NCBI GenBank assembly: GCA_002841885.1
Contig: PHBE01000017.1
Location: 1 to 64,000, forward strand
Length of the DNA stretch: 64,000 bases
Source: Deltaproteobacteria bacterium HGW-Deltaproteobacteria-18
GTDB taxonomy: Bacteria > Desulfobacterota > Desulfovibrionia > Desulfovibrionales > Desulfomicrobiaceae
Reading direction: 5' to 3'
The notes under the pieces were generated by a model, which saw nothing but the letters and a program-made list of their open reading frames with translations, did no database searches and was not told where the DNA came from. Positions within the stretch are counted from its first letter, which is position 1; each line of letters starts with the position of its first letter. A program made the position numbers and the translations under genes. Positions 17,095-26,243 of the stretch are shown here, in pieces.

Positions 17095-17505
17095 GTGAAC
17101 AAGGATACGGCCATAAGATACGTTGTCGATGCCAAGGGCAATTCCCATGGCGTTTTTATTGAAGAGGAAATGTGGCAGCATGTCTGTCAGCATGTTCTCT
17201 CCGTGGTGGAAAAGCTCTATCCCTCGGAAGATCGCATTGTCGAACCCATGGCCGACCTGGAGCTTCTCGAAAAATATTGGGACCTGCGTTACGAGCTGCC
17301 CTCCGACGTGGCTTGTGAGACCTGCGGGGCAACCACCGAAGACTGGAAGGCGGATGAACCCCGCAAGTTCATGCTTCGCGCTGCCAACATGGGTGGCCTG
17401 CTTGCATTCCAGTGCGTCAGCTGCAAGTCGCGCATCACCAAGCGCCACTTCAAGGACAAGGTTACTGTGACCTGCACGCCTCAGGTCAGCTGCTCCTGCG
17501 GCTGA
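17095..17505 (+). CDS. Conserved hypothetical protein with cysteine pairs, between parB and parA
   Basis: 136 residues from GTG 17095, which has a GGAG site 6 nt upstream; a TTG at 17065 is the alternative. Two CXXC pairs (CETC and CVSC) about 50 residues apart suggest a zinc ribbon, and the tail is cysteine-rich (CTPQVSCSCG). No function is recognised. It lies on the plus strand between parB and parA and its 3' end overlaps the parA 3' end by 25 bp. Confidence 0.7.
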   Translation: MNKDTAIRYVVDAKGNSHGVFIEEEMWQHVCQHVLSVVEKLYPSEDRIVEPMADLELLEKYWDLRYELPSDVACETCGATTEDWKADEPRKFMLRAANMGGLLAFQCVSCKSRITKRHFKDKVTVTCTPQVSCSCG

Positions 17506-18269
17506 TTCAGTTTCTTGTCGATCAGTTCCTGGGCCAGTGAGATATAGGATTGGGTTCCCATGGATCTGATGTCGTAGAGTATGGCCGGAAGGCCATGGCT
17601 CGGGGCTTCGGACAGGCGCACGTTTCTCGGGATCGAAGTGTTGAATACAAGCTCTTTGAAGTGGTCGCGCACCTCGCGCTCGACCATGAATGAGAGCTTG
17701 TTGCGTTTGTCGAACATGGTCAGCAGGATACCCAGAATGTCGAGGTCCGGATTCAGCCGCTCTTTGACCAGCCCGTAGGTTTTCATGAGCTGGGCGATTC
17801 CTTCCAACGCGTAATACTCGCATTGCAGGGGAACGAGCAGCCATCTGGCCGCGCACAGGGCGTTGATGGTGATGAGCCCCAACGACGGGGGGCAGTCGAT
17901 CAGGATGTAATCGTACTCGGGGCTCAGCAATTTCACGATGCCGCGCAGGATGAATTCCCTGTTTTTTTCTTCGCCCAGTTCTATCTCCGCTCCCACCAGG
18001 TCAGGCGTGGAGGGGAGTATTTTCAGGAACTCCATGTCCGAATCAACGATGGCCTTCCGCGCTTCATTGGGAGAAAAGAGGGCTTGGTAGATCGAGGTCT
18101 GCACCTGGCTCACGTCAACGCCGAGTCCGCTTGATGCATTGGCCTGCGGGTCGCAATCAATAACCAGTACACGCTGTTCCATGGCTGCAAGTGATGCCGC
18201 CAGGTTGACGGTGGTGGTGGTTTTCCCCACCCCGCCTTTCTGATTCGCCAAAACGATTGTCTGCGCCAA
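17481..18269 (-). CDS. parA: Chromosome-partitioning ATPase ParA/Soj
   Basis: A 262-residue deviant Walker-A ATPase: KGGVGKTTTTVNLA at the N-terminus, VIDCDPQANASSG, and IDCPPSLG. The start is taken as TTG at 18269, which follows AGGAGG by 8 nt and gives the usual N-terminus just before the Walker box; an ATG 30 bp further upstream is possible. It drives origin segregation with ParB. It shares its strand with parB but a convergent gene sits between them. The epimerase gene lies immediately upstream on the same strand. Confidence 0.93.
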   Translation of the reverse strand: MAQTIVLANQKGGVGKTTTTVNLAASLAAMEQRVLVIDCDPQANASSGLGVDVSQVQTSIYQALFSPNEARKAIVDSDMEFLKILPSTPDLVGAEIELGEEKNREFILRGIVKLLSPEYDYILIDCPPSLGLITINALCAARWLLVPLQCEYYALEGIAQLMKTYGLVKERLNPDLDILGILLTMFDKRNKLSFMVEREVRDHFKELVFNTSIPRNVRLSEAPSHGLPAILYDIRSMGTQSYISLAQELIDKKLNQPQEQLT

Positions 18270-18305
18270 ATGTCTTCCCTCCTGATCCTGTCGTTTCACG
18301 GGGAA

Positions 18306-19313
18306 CTACGGACGGTAGTAATCTTTGTACCAGGCGATGAACTTCTCTATTCCTTCCTCGATGCTCGTTGATGGCTTGAACCCCACTTCCTTGATCAGGT
18401 CGTCGATGTTGGCGTAGGTCGCTGGCACGTCTCCGGGCTGGATATCCATGTAGTTGCGCACGGCTTTTCGGCCCAGGGCATTCTCGAGCACGGTGATAAA
18501 CTGCTCAAGCTCGACGGTGTTGTTATTGCCGATGTTGTAAAGCTTGTATGGAGCAGGGGATGTGCTCGGATCGGGATTCTTCCCGTCCCAGGCCGGATTG
18601 CCTTGGGGCACATGGCTCACGATCCGGAATACCCCTTCGACGATATCGTCGATGTAGGTGAAATCCCGGCGCATTTTGCCATGATTGAAAACATTGATGG
18701 GCTTGTTCTCGCAAATGGCCTTGGTAAAGAGGTAGAGGGCCATGTCGGGACGTCCCCAGGGACCGTAGACCGTGAAGAAGCGCAGGCCCGTTGTCGGCAG
18801 TTTGTACAGATACGAGTAGGTATGGGCCATGAGCTCGTTTGATTTCTTGCTTGCCGCATACAGACTCACTGGATGGTCCACATTGTCGTGCACGGAAAAG
18901 GGCATGGATGTGTTCAGACCGTAGACAGAGCTGGATGACGCGTAAACCAGGTGCCTGGTTCCATTGTGGCGGCAGCACTCCAGCAGGTTGGCGAATCCTA
19001 CTATGTTGGAATCAATGTAGGATTTTGGGTTCAGAAGTGAGTATCTAACCCCTGCCTGGGCCGCCAGGTTGACAACATGCGTGAATTCATTGGCCTTGAA
19101 ATACGCGTCCAGGGCCACGCCATCAGCGAGATCTATGGGTTCGAAATGAAAATTCGAGTCCTGTTGCAACAGCTTCAGGCGGTCTTTTTTCAAGTCGACC
19201 GAGTAGTAGTCATTGAGATTATCGAGGCCAAATACGGAAGTTCCGGTAGCAAGAAAGCGTTTGGCGAGGTGAAAACCGATAAATCCCGCCGCGCCCGTGA
19301 TAAGAATTTTCAT
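18306..19313 (-). CDS. UDP-glucuronate 4-epimerase-like NAD-dependent epimerase
   Basis: A 335-residue short-chain dehydrogenase/epimerase: MKILITGAAGFIG (Rossmann GXXGXXG), NLNDYYSVDLKKDRL, catalytic YAASK near residue 150, and the FFTVYGPWGRPDMALYLF stretch characteristic of UDP-glucuronate 4-epimerases. ATG 19313 has GGAG 6 nt upstream; the frame continues to 19334. It supplies UDP-galacturonate or a related sugar for surface polysaccharide. A parS-like site overlaps its upstream edge. Confidence 0.85.
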   Translation of the reverse strand: MKILITGAAGFIGFHLAKRFLATGTSVFGLDNLNDYYSVDLKKDRLKLLQQDSNFHFEPIDLADGVALDAYFKANEFTHVVNLAAQAGVRYSLLNPKSYIDSNIVGFANLLECCRHNGTRHLVYASSSSVYGLNTSMPFSVHDNVDHPVSLYAASKKSNELMAHTYSYLYKLPTTGLRFFTVYGPWGRPDMALYLFTKAICENKPINVFNHGKMRRDFTYIDDIVEGVFRIVSHVPQGNPAWDGKNPDPSTSPAPYKLYNIGNNNTVELEQFITVLENALGRKAVRNYMDIQPGDVPATYANIDDLIKEVGFKPSTSIEEGIEKFIAWYKDYYRP

Positions 19314-19317
19314 GCAA

Positions 19318-19333
19318 TGCTCCATGTGAAACA
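19318..19333. promoter_or_regulatory. parS: parS-like site (13/16)
   Basis: TGCTCCATGTGAAACA matches TGTTTCACGTGAAACA at 13 of 16 positions. It lies just upstream of the epimerase start, within 2.4 kb of parB. Weaker than the site at 19823 and only a candidate. Confidence 0.4.
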
Positions 19334-19443
19334 AAATATGAAATTGACCTAACCTAAGGCTGTTTGGTGGGCAATACGGAATTTGAGTTCTGTGACTGCT
19401 TTTTTGTGATTCGGGTTGCTGAAGGCGGCGGTGTGGTCTTGTA

Positions 19444-20103
19444 TCAGATCGTTTGCAGGATTTTCCAGGCCTCGTTTTTGACTTGCTGGTTGCCTTGCGC
19501 CATTTCCTCCAGGCTTGGCAGTTTCACGATGCGGCAGTTTGCCTGTGCCTGAAGGCGCTTGGCTTGCGCATTAGTCTTGTCACTCGCTGTTTCCCGGTCC
19601 TGGAATAGGAGGATCATCTGCGGCTTGAAATGTTCAAGCCCTCTGCGAAATGTTTCGGAATCCAGATCGAGGGGCCAGGAACAGATGTCGTTGGCTTGCC
19701 ATTTGAGGTGCTGACAAACGGACTCCTGGATTTTTTTGAAGACGACCAGGCGGGGCGGATTTGTAGCGCATTGCATGTCTTCATGGAGTCCGGCGTAGGT
19801 CCACATTGTGCGTACAGGAGATTGTTTCCCGTGAAACAATGACCTCAGCAACAACGGGAGTGGCTGACTTGCGTCCGCTGAGGGGTTTTGGTCAGGCTGA
19901 GCTTGACTTGAAATTTCTGGCTTTGGCTCGGCGCGCAATGGAGTCGACAAAGGTGAAGAATCCTCTTGGTCCTTGCCCTGCTGGCGCAGAAGATGGGTAA
20001 CACCAAGACGTTTCAGGGTGCGCTGGGCTTCAGTCAGGGTGTGTTCATTGAGATCCAATCCCAGATCCTCCACGCGATTTCTGTTTTGGGCAGCTGCGGC
20101 CAC
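19444..20103 (-). CDS. Hypothetical protein downstream of coaBC
   Basis: A 219-residue soluble protein I cannot assign. The N-terminal 35 residues look helical and may bind something (LTEAQRTLKRLGVTHLL), then a low-complexity Pro/Gln/Ser linker, then a folded part (MWTYAGLHEDMQ, PRLVVFKKIQES, ILLFQDRE). The GTG start at 20103 lies inside coaBC, giving a 70-bp overlap; a later start is possible because coaBC ends at 20034. It is probably the last gene of a lipoprotein-coaBC-hypothetical operon. A parS-like site lies within it. Confidence 0.6.
   Translation of the reverse strand: MAAAAQNRNRVEDLGLDLNEHTLTEAQRTLKRLGVTHLLRQQGKDQEDSSPLSTPLRAEPKPEISSQAQPDQNPSADASQPLPLLLRSLFHGKQSPVRTMWTYAGLHEDMQCATNPPRLVVFKKIQESVCQHLKWQANDICSWPLDLDSETFRRGLEHFKPQMILLFQDRETASDKTNAQAKRLQAQANCRIVKLPSLEEMAQGNQQVKNEAWKILQTI
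19823..19838. promoter_or_regulatory. parS: parS site (15/16)
   Basis: TGTTTCCCGTGAAACA differs from the widely conserved parS consensus at one base. It lies inside the hypothetical gene 19444-20103, about 2.8 kb from parB. As parS sites cluster near the replication origin, this suggests the window is origin-proximal, though no origin was found. Confidence 0.8.
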
Positions 20104-21245
20104 GCTTCCTGCCTGCCGTGCCGGTCCATGACCAGAACCCTGTTGGTGGATGATGCAAAGCCGGCACCGGCTTCGTCTATGGGATTGGCGACAAGCAGAT
20201 CAAGATTTTTTTTGGAGAGCTTGAGCGCAGCGTTCTGCTCGAGGTCTTGTGCTTCAGCTGCAAAACCAATGGTTTGTTGTCCAGGCTTCTTGGATGTACT
20301 CAGGGTCGCAAGGATGTCAGGGTTGGATTCAAAAGTCAGGCTCAGGGCTTCTCCGCTCTTTTTGAACTTCCCTGTGGGGCAGGTTGGGGGGCGAAAGTCA
20401 GCCACCGCAGCCGTAAAGCATCCGATGTCCTGTGATGGAAAGATATCCTGGGCGGCCGAAAACATTTCGCGGGCCGTGACCACGGGCACTCGCTTGATCA
20501 TGGATGGCAGGGCTATGTCCACCGGTCCGCTGATGGCGGTGACTTCGGCGCCGCGCAGGGCCGCCGCGACGGCAAGGCTGGCTCCCATGATCCCGCTAGA
20601 AGGATTGGACCAGAAGCGGGCCTTGTCAAAATATTCCCGGGTCGGTCCGAGCGTGATCATGATTTTCCTGCCGCGCAGGTCCTGAGGCGAAAGTGCAGCC
20701 AGGGTTTGAATGAAAATTTCCTCCAGCGAGGCAAGCCTGCCCTGGCCCGTGTCGCCGCAGGCAACGTTGCCGCACTCGGGTTCGATGCGCGTAACGCCGC
20801 GTTCGCCCAGTACGGACCAGTTGTGGCGGGTTGCCGGAGCGCTCCACATGCGCGGGTTCATGGCCGGGGCTACCAGCACCGGGCCGGGGTAGGCCAGAAG
20901 TTGGCAACTGAGAAGGTCGTCGGCGATGCCGCAGGACATCTTGGCAATCATGTTCGCCGTGGCTGGAGCAACAAGAAAAGCGTCGGCCACCGATGGTTCG
21001 AGATGATCAAAATTTACATCATCGGCAAACATGTCGGTGTAAAGAGGGTCTGCTCCGAGCGCTCCGAAGGAGAGACCGGTCACGAACTTGCGAGCGGAGT
21101 CGGTCAGGGTCACTCCGACCTGGAGATGCAAATGCAAAAAAGCCCTGGTCAGATCCAGGGCTTTGTATGCTGCAATGGAGCCGGTGACTCCCAGGTGGAT
21201 ACGTTTCCCGTGAAACGTGTCGAACAGGTAGTGTGCGGGAATCAC
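20034..21245 (-). CDS. coaBC: Bifunctional phosphopantothenoylcysteine decarboxylase/phosphopantothenate-cysteine ligase
   Basis: 403 residues with both halves. CoaC: GVTGSIAAYKALDL, the flavin-site APATANMIAKM and APAMNPRMW, and the active-site cysteine in NVACGDTGQGRLA. CoaB: ITLGPTREYFDKARFWSNPSSGIMG and the later Lys-rich KFKKSGEALSL. It makes 4'-phosphopantetheine for coenzyme A. Its start overlaps the stop of the upstream lipoprotein gene by 4 bp (ATGA), so they are translationally coupled. A parS-like site lies in its first codons. Confidence 0.93.
   Translation of the reverse strand: MIPAHYLFDTFHGKRIHLGVTGSIAAYKALDLTRAFLHLHLQVGVTLTDSARKFVTGLSFGALGADPLYTDMFADDVNFDHLEPSVADAFLVAPATANMIAKMSCGIADDLLSCQLLAYPGPVLVAPAMNPRMWSAPATRHNWSVLGERGVTRIEPECGNVACGDTGQGRLASLEEIFIQTLAALSPQDLRGRKIMITLGPTREYFDKARFWSNPSSGIMGASLAVAAALRGAEVTAISGPVDIALPSMIKRVPVVTAREMFSAAQDIFPSQDIGCFTAAVADFRPPTCPTGKFKKSGEALSLTFESNPDILATLSTSKKPGQQTIGFAAEAQDLEQNAALKLSKKNLDLLVANPIDEAGAGFASSTNRVLVMDRHGRQEAWPQLPKTEIAWRIWDWISMNTP
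21202..21217. promoter_or_regulatory. parS: parS-like site (13/16)
   Basis: CGTTTCCCGTGAAACG is a symmetric variant of parS, differing at the two outer bases and one central base. It lies near the 5' end of coaBC. The symmetry supports a protein-binding site. Confidence 0.5.
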
Positions 21246-21766
21246 TCTGAAAGGGTCCTTTCAGGCTCCGGGGAAGACCCGGAGGATGGGTAGCTTGGGT
21301 ACGAGTCAACAGGCTGCGTGCCGGTGGAGTAAGCTGGAATGCTGGAGGTAGGGACTTTGGGGGTCACCTTGACTTCAAGCCATGTGTACCAGACGGGACT
21401 TTCTTCGATCGTCAGCATGCAAACCCGATTTTCTTTTGTAAAAACAAGGTTATAGCGCTGATATTTCTGGTACGTGACCAGTGTCCATCCGTCTTTGGGC
21501 ATGGTGTTGAAGAAGTAGTCAAAAAGGGAAATGGGTTCCGCTCTGCCACGAAATACGATGGTTCCGAATTTGCCGGTTTCTGTAGGGGTGATGCTGGATT
21601 TGCTCGGCTGAATCTCCATCTCTTCCGGAATGCGAATGTCGCTGAAGTCATAAAAAAAACTGTTTTGTGTCGGCGCAGGACCAGGATCTTCGGTGGTGCC
21701 GTTAAAGGTGGCGCAACCCCATGAAGAAAGCAGCAGCGCTACAAGAATAAGTTTAAGATGACGCAT
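21242..21766 (-). CDS. Putative lipoprotein
   Basis: 174 residues. A signal sequence MRHLKLILVALLLSSWGC ends in a lipobox-like SSWGC, so the mature protein should be lipid-anchored at Cys18. The body contains RIPEEMEI and GTIVFRGRAEPISLFDYFFNTMPKDGWTL, resembling small DUF4810/YmcC-like envelope proteins, then a Ser/Pro-rich tail. It overlaps the coaBC start by 4 bp. Function unknown. Confidence 0.75.
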   Translation of the reverse strand: MRHLKLILVALLLSSWGCATFNGTTEDPGPAPTQNSFFYDFSDIRIPEEMEIQPSKSSITPTETGKFGTIVFRGRAEPISLFDYFFNTMPKDGWTLVTYQKYQRYNLVFTKENRVCMLTIEESPVWYTWLEVKVTPKVPTSSIPAYSTGTQPVDSYPSYPSSGSSPEPERTLSE

Positions 21767-21856
21767 GTGTGTAATCCTTTGAGGAACGTTAAAATTGGAG
21801 GTCGCAAGTTCTTGGGTTGAAAATCTAGCAACATCGGCAGTGAGATCAAGTTTTTT

Positions 21857-22603
21857 TTAAGAGCCTACCTTCACTTCAAGCTGTCTGGCCTTGGCCGCTT
21901 CGTCAAGCCAGCCCCCGTCCTCCAGGGATTGAGCGGCCAGTGCGTACATGCGGTGCGTTCCTTCTGTGTAGATGGCGTGGACCAGTTCCTCTGCATAACC
22001 CTTGAACACGCCGTGGACCAGTTCGCTTTGCGCGTAAAGGAAGCGGGCCAGCAGAGGGTTTTCATGATGGAGAGGAAGATATAGTATGAAAAGTCGTTTG
22101 CAATGGAAGATGATGAACCGTATTCGGCGAACCTCGCGCTCGATGCTTTCCGATGTCTGCCTGATGACCGCGTAAAGTTCCGATCCGATATGCTGTTCTT
22201 CAGGGGTCAGGCCCACGCCCTGCTGCAGTTGCTTGAACCGGGGTTTGTAGTTCATCTGCTGGTAGGCGTCTTCTTTGAGTTTTATGCACTCGTGGAATAT
22301 GTAGCCCAGCGCCCAGTCCAGGTATTCGCCGAAAACCGCGTACGAGGTCCTTTCTTCATTACGGAAAAGCAGATGCGAAGTGTCTTTTAGCCTCCAGAGC
22401 AGGCCCTTGCTGTTTTGACGGCCGAGCATGTCGTCAAAAAAATGGAAGCTCACGGATCCGGTTGCGTCATACTCGGAAAAATGGTTTTCCAAAGCACTGG
22501 CAATCTGGCAGAAATCGCGCAGAACGTCTCGTACAAAGGAATCATGTTTGGATTTCAGCCAGCTTTTGGACATTGCACATCCCGTACTCTTTTTTTGCGT
22601 CAT
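21857..22603 (-). CDS. Conserved hypothetical protein
   Basis: 248 residues from ATG 22603, which has GAGGGG 8 nt upstream; a downstream ATG at 22573 and open frame to 22732 are alternatives. The protein is soluble, rich in aromatic residues and His ([49 protein letters not shown]) and appears mostly helical. I do not recognise the family. It is divergent from the heptose adenylyltransferase gene with about 40 bp between starts. Confidence 0.65.
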   Translation of the reverse strand: MTQKKSTGCAMSKSWLKSKHDSFVRDVLRDFCQIASALENHFSEYDATGSVSFHFFDDMLGRQNSKGLLWRLKDTSHLLFRNEERTSYAVFGEYLDWALGYIFHECIKLKEDAYQQMNYKPRFKQLQQGVGLTPEEQHIGSELYAVIRQTSESIEREVRRIRFIIFHCKRLFILYLPLHHENPLLARFLYAQSELVHGVFKGYAEELVHAIYTEGTHRMYALAAQSLEDGGWLDEAAKARQLEVKVGS

Positions 22604-22643
22604 GTACGGTACCCCTCGGAATCCGTCAAACCCACAAGAATCG

Positions 22644-23123
22644 ATGAACAGCGAACAAAAAATCACTTCTCCTGAAGAAATTGCACGACCCCGCGGCAAG
22701 GTCGTTTTCACCAACGGGTGCTTCGACATCATCCATCCAGGCCATGTGGACTACCTGGAAAGGGCCAGGAACATGGGCTCGTGCCTGGTCGTCGGTCTCA
22801 ACAGCGACGCTTCGGTCAGGCGTCTCAAAGGTGAGCTTCGGCCGATCAACGACCAGAACAGCAGGGCGCGGGTGCTGGCGGCCCTGGCCTGCGTGGATTA
22901 TGTCGTCATTTTCGAGGAGGACACGCCTCTCGAATTGATCGGCAAGATCCGGCCGGACGTGCTGGTCAAGGGCGGGGACTGGAGCGTGGACCGGATAGTC
23001 GGACGGGAGATCGTGGAGGCGGCGGGAGGGACTGTCTGTTCCATCCCGCTTCTGGCCGGATATTCTACAACGGGGACAGTGGAACGCATCGTGGCCCTGC
23101 ATCGGAGCGGCGGCAATGGATAG
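22644..23123 (+). CDS. rfaE2: D-glycero-beta-D-manno-heptose 1-phosphate adenylyltransferase (HldE C-terminal half)
   Basis: 159 residues with the nucleotidyltransferase signature [21 protein letters not shown], then [13 protein letters not shown] and the terminal [11 protein letters not shown] region (ISTTxIxxKI-like). It converts heptose 1-phosphate to ADP-heptose for LPS. In many proteobacteria this is fused to the kinase; here the kinase is at 15094-16116, 6.5 kb away on the other strand. Start is ATG 22644, with only a weak ribosome site. Its 3' end overlaps the next gene by 8 bp. Confidence 0.9.
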   Translation: MNSEQKITSPEEIARPRGKVVFTNGCFDIIHPGHVDYLERARNMGSCLVVGLNSDASVRRLKGELRPINDQNSRARVLAALACVDYVVIFEEDTPLELIGKIRPDVLVKGGDWSVDRIVGREIVEAAGGTVCSIPLLAGYSTTGTVERIVALHRSGGNG

Positions 23124-24900
23124 CCTAAACACAAAGCGGGTGGTCTATTCCCTTACGTACCTGCTGGAAATTTTGACCGAAGCTGGGGAGATTAGCGAGG
23201 CGCAGGCCAGGATCATCATGGACCACGCCGTCAAGAACGGTATCGACACGGAGGGGCCGGACGGTATCGACGACCTGATCCGCTTCAATATCCGCAAGCC
23301 GCCGAAGGAGCCCGGGCACCCGGAATCGCGCATCACGGAGGATGTCATCCTGAAAGCCGTCGCGCGCAGGGAGGGCCTTGAGTTCCGCCGGGTGGACCCC
23401 TTTGATCTGGACCTTGAGGTGACCACCAAGACCATCTCCGAGAGCTTCGCCCGCGTGAACACCCTGGTGCCGATCATGATCCGCGACGGCGAGCTCGAGC
23501 TTGCGGTCTTCAATCCTTTCCGCCCGGAGCTGTGGCAGGACATGGAGCGCGTCAGCGACTTGCCCTACAAGGTTTTCCTGAGCACCCGGCAGGACATCAA
23601 CCGTCTCATCGACGACTATTACCAGTTCCGCACGGCCATCCAGGCTGCGCAGATCGAGTTCATGGACTCAAGCGAGATCGGCAATCTCGAAGCGCGGGTC
23701 AAGGTCTCGGAAAAATCCGATCCCGAATCCCAGCGCCACGTCATAAAGGCCGTGGACTATCTGCTGCGTTCGGCTCTGCGCGAGCGCGCCAGTGACATTC
23801 ACATCGAGCCCAAGAGGGATTTTGCGCTGATCCGGTTTCGCATCGACGGCATCCTTCACGATCTGCACCGGCTGCCCATGACCGTGCACCTGGCCATGAT
23901 AAACCGTTTGAAGGGGATGAGCAGGCTTGACATCTCCGAAAAGCGCAGGCCCCAGGATGGGCGCGTGCAGCTGGTTTTGGCCGGTGTGCCGACGGATGTG
24001 CGCGTCTCGACCATTCCGGTGGCCTTTGGCGAGAAGATGGTGCTGCGACTCCTGTCCAGCGACAGCACGCTCAAGAATCTCGAAGAGCTGGGCATGGGCC
24101 CCGACCATTATGCGACCTACAGCAAGTTCCTGAACAAGACCTACGGGCTCATCCTGGTCACCGGGCCAACGGGAAGCGGCAAGTCGACCACTCTGTATTC
24201 GACCCTGAAAGTGCTGGCCAATCCACAGGTCAACGTGGTCACGCTCGAAGATCCCATCGAGATGGTGGTCGACGATTTCAACCAGATCGGCGTGCAAACG
24301 AAAATCGGTGTGACTTTCGGGCAGATGCTGCGCCACATCCTGCGCCAGGACCCGGACATCATCATGATCGGCGAGATGCGCGACCTCGAGACCGCCGAGC
24401 AGGCCATGCAGTCGGCCCTGACCGGGCATATTGTTTTTTCGACCCTGCACACCAACGACGCCAGCGCCGCCCTGACCCGCCTGCTGGATCTTGGCCTTGA
24501 CGCCTATCTCATCAACGCAGCCGTCATCGGCTGCATCGCACAGCGCCTGGTGCGAAACATCTGCCTGCACTGCAAGGTGCAGTACACGCCTGATTACGAG
24601 GAAATAAAGGCCTTGGGGCTGGAGAGCTACATCCGTCCGGGTCAGGTCCTGTGGAAGGGGCGCGGGTGCGATCACTGCCGCCAGACGGGCTATTACGGCC
24701 GCACGGGCATTTTTGAGATTCTGCCCTACGACACCGAGGTCAAGGACGCCATTCGCAAGAACATCGATCTGGGCGATCTGCGCGAGATGGTCCGAAAGAA
24801 AGGTGTTCGTTCCCTTTTTGACGACGGCATGGCGAGAGTCGTGCAGGGGGTTACAACGGTGGAGGAAGTATTGCGCGTGGCCGGGGGATCCGTCGATTAA
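23116..24900 (+). CDS. Type II secretion/type IV pilus assembly ATPase (GspE/PilB family)
   Basis: 594 residues. N-terminal GspE/MshE-N-like region (about 1-170), then the ATPase core: RASDIHIEP, Walker [13 protein letters not shown], Walker B-like [17 protein letters not shown], His box FSTLHTNDA, and four cysteines as two CXXC pairs (CLHC and CDHC) of the zinc-binding domain. It powers pilin or pseudopilin assembly at the inner membrane. No gspD, pilC or pilin gene is next to it, so partners must be elsewhere. It ends overlapping the convergent fliI by 4 bp. Confidence 0.9.
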   Translation: MDSLNTKRVVYSLTYLLEILTEAGEISEAQARIIMDHAVKNGIDTEGPDGIDDLIRFNIRKPPKEPGHPESRITEDVILKAVARREGLEFRRVDPFDLDLEVTTKTISESFARVNTLVPIMIRDGELELAVFNPFRPELWQDMERVSDLPYKVFLSTRQDINRLIDDYYQFRTAIQAAQIEFMDSSEIGNLEARVKVSEKSDPESQRHVIKAVDYLLRSALRERASDIHIEPKRDFALIRFRIDGILHDLHRLPMTVHLAMINRLKGMSRLDISEKRRPQDGRVQLVLAGVPTDVRVSTIPVAFGEKMVLRLLSSDSTLKNLEELGMGPDHYATYSKFLNKTYGLILVTGPTGSGKSTTLYSTLKVLANPQVNVVTLEDPIEMVVDDFNQIGVQTKIGVTFGQMLRHILRQDPDIIMIGEMRDLETAEQAMQSALTGHIVFSTLHTNDASAALTRLLDLGLDAYLINAAVIGCIAQRLVRNICLHCKVQYTPDYEEIKALGLESYIRPGQVLWKGRGCDHCRQTGYYGRTGIFEILPYDTEVKDAIRKNIDLGDLREMVRKKGVRSLFDDGMARVVQGVTTVEEVLRVAGGSVD

Positions 24901-26243
24901 GTGCGGGGTTTGACGGACTTTGGAAGATTTTTGCCGGTGAGTTTTTTGATATCCTCGAATGCCTGGTCAAGCGTTGAGCGCTCATCGACGCTTTGCTGCA
25001 GAAAAGAGCGGATGGGATGGACCATGCTGATGGCCTTGTCGATTTCCGGATTTGAACCGGCGGCGTAGGCGCCGATGTTGACCATGTCTTCGACCCGCTG
25101 AAAGGTGGCCATCAGGCGTATCAGGTCCCGACCGGCGGTGATGACGGGCGAGGGGGTGACGTCGGGTGCCAGGCGGCTGACGCTTTTGAGCACGTCGATG
25201 GAAGGGTAGTGGCCCTGATCGGCCAGGTCCCGCGTGAGCACGATGTGCCCGTCGAGGATGGAGCGAACCGCGTCGGCAACGGGTTCGTTGAAGTCGTCGC
25301 CTTCCACCAGCACCGTGTAAATGCCTGTGATGCTGCCTTTGCTCGAACGTCCGGCGCGTTCGAGCAGGCGCGGCAGATGCGAGAAGACCGTCGGGGTGTA
25401 TCCCCGCGTGGTGGGCGGTTCACCGGCCGCGAGGCCGACTTCGCGGGCGGCCATGGCGAAGCGGGTCACCGAGTCCATCATCAGCAGCACGTCCTTGCCC
25501 TCGTCTCGAAAAAATTCCGCCATGGCCGTGGCTGCATAGGCCGCACGCATGCGCACCAACGGACCCTGATCCGAGGTGGCCACGATGAGCACGGACTTGG
25601 CCAGTCCCTCCGGTCCCAGATCCTTTTCTATGAAATCCACGACTTCGCGGCCGCGTTCGCCGATCAGTCCGATGACATTGACATCGGCCGATGTGTAGCG
25701 GGCAAACATGCCCATGAGGGTGCTTTTGCCAACGCCCGAGCCGGCCATGATTCCGATGCGCTGCCCCTTGCCCAGTGTCAGAAGGCCATTTATGGCCCGG
25801 ACGCCGACATCGAGCGGTTCGGTGATACGCGGTCTGGTCAGGGGGTTGGGAGGATCTGCGTGCAGCGGGTTGTAACGGGCAGGGAAAATGGTTTTTTCCG
25901 GATCAAGGGACTGCCCGAAAGCATCCACCGCGTGTCCGAGATAGCGATGGCCAACCGGGAAGACCGGTGGAGTGCTGGTGTTGCGGATGAGGCTCCCCGG
26001 ACGGATGCCGCGCATCTCGCCGTAGGGCATGAGCAGCATCACGTCGTCGCGGAAGCCAACCACCTCGGCGTTGATGGACTGTTTGCCGGTATCGCCCGGC
26101 AGAAGCTGGCAGACAGAGCCAAGTGGGGCCTTTATGCCGCGTCCCTCGGCCACCAGTCCCACGACCTTGGTCACCTTGCCATAGGCTTGCGCCGGTTGCA
26201 GTCCGGCCAGGAGATGCAGGGTGCCGTCAAGGTCGGCGGTCAT
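24897..26243 (-). CDS. fliI: Flagellar export ATPase FliI
   Basis: 448 residues, an F1-beta-like ATPase: Walker A GSGVGKSTLMGM, GLIGERGREV, LLMMDSVTRFAMAAREVGLAAGEPPTTRGYTPTVFS split across the catalytic region, and YPSIDVLKSVSR. It is the energy-coupling ATPase of the flagellar type III export apparatus, acting with FliH. It is the last gene of the flgB-fliI operon; fliJ, usually next, is missing here because the convergent ATPase gene begins at once. Confidence 0.95.
   Translation of the reverse strand: MTADLDGTLHLLAGLQPAQAYGKVTKVVGLVAEGRGIKAPLGSVCQLLPGDTGKQSINAEVVGFRDDVMLLMPYGEMRGIRPGSLIRNTSTPPVFPVGHRYLGHAVDAFGQSLDPEKTIFPARYNPLHADPPNPLTRPRITEPLDVGVRAINGLLTLGKGQRIGIMAGSGVGKSTLMGMFARYTSADVNVIGLIGERGREVVDFIEKDLGPEGLAKSVLIVATSDQGPLVRMRAAYAATAMAEFFRDEGKDVLLMMDSVTRFAMAAREVGLAAGEPPTTRGYTPTVFSHLPRLLERAGRSSKGSITGIYTVLVEGDDFNEPVADAVRSILDGHIVLTRDLADQGHYPSIDVLKSVSRLAPDVTPSPVITAGRDLIRLMATFQRVEDMVNIGAYAAGSNPEIDKAISMVHPIRSFLQQSVDERSTLDQAFEDIKKLTGKNLPKSVKPRT

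Noticed and set aside
18289-18306. parS-like sequence near CGTTTCACGGGGAACT
   Set aside because: Only 12 of 16 matches to the parS consensus and asymmetric; below the level I accept.
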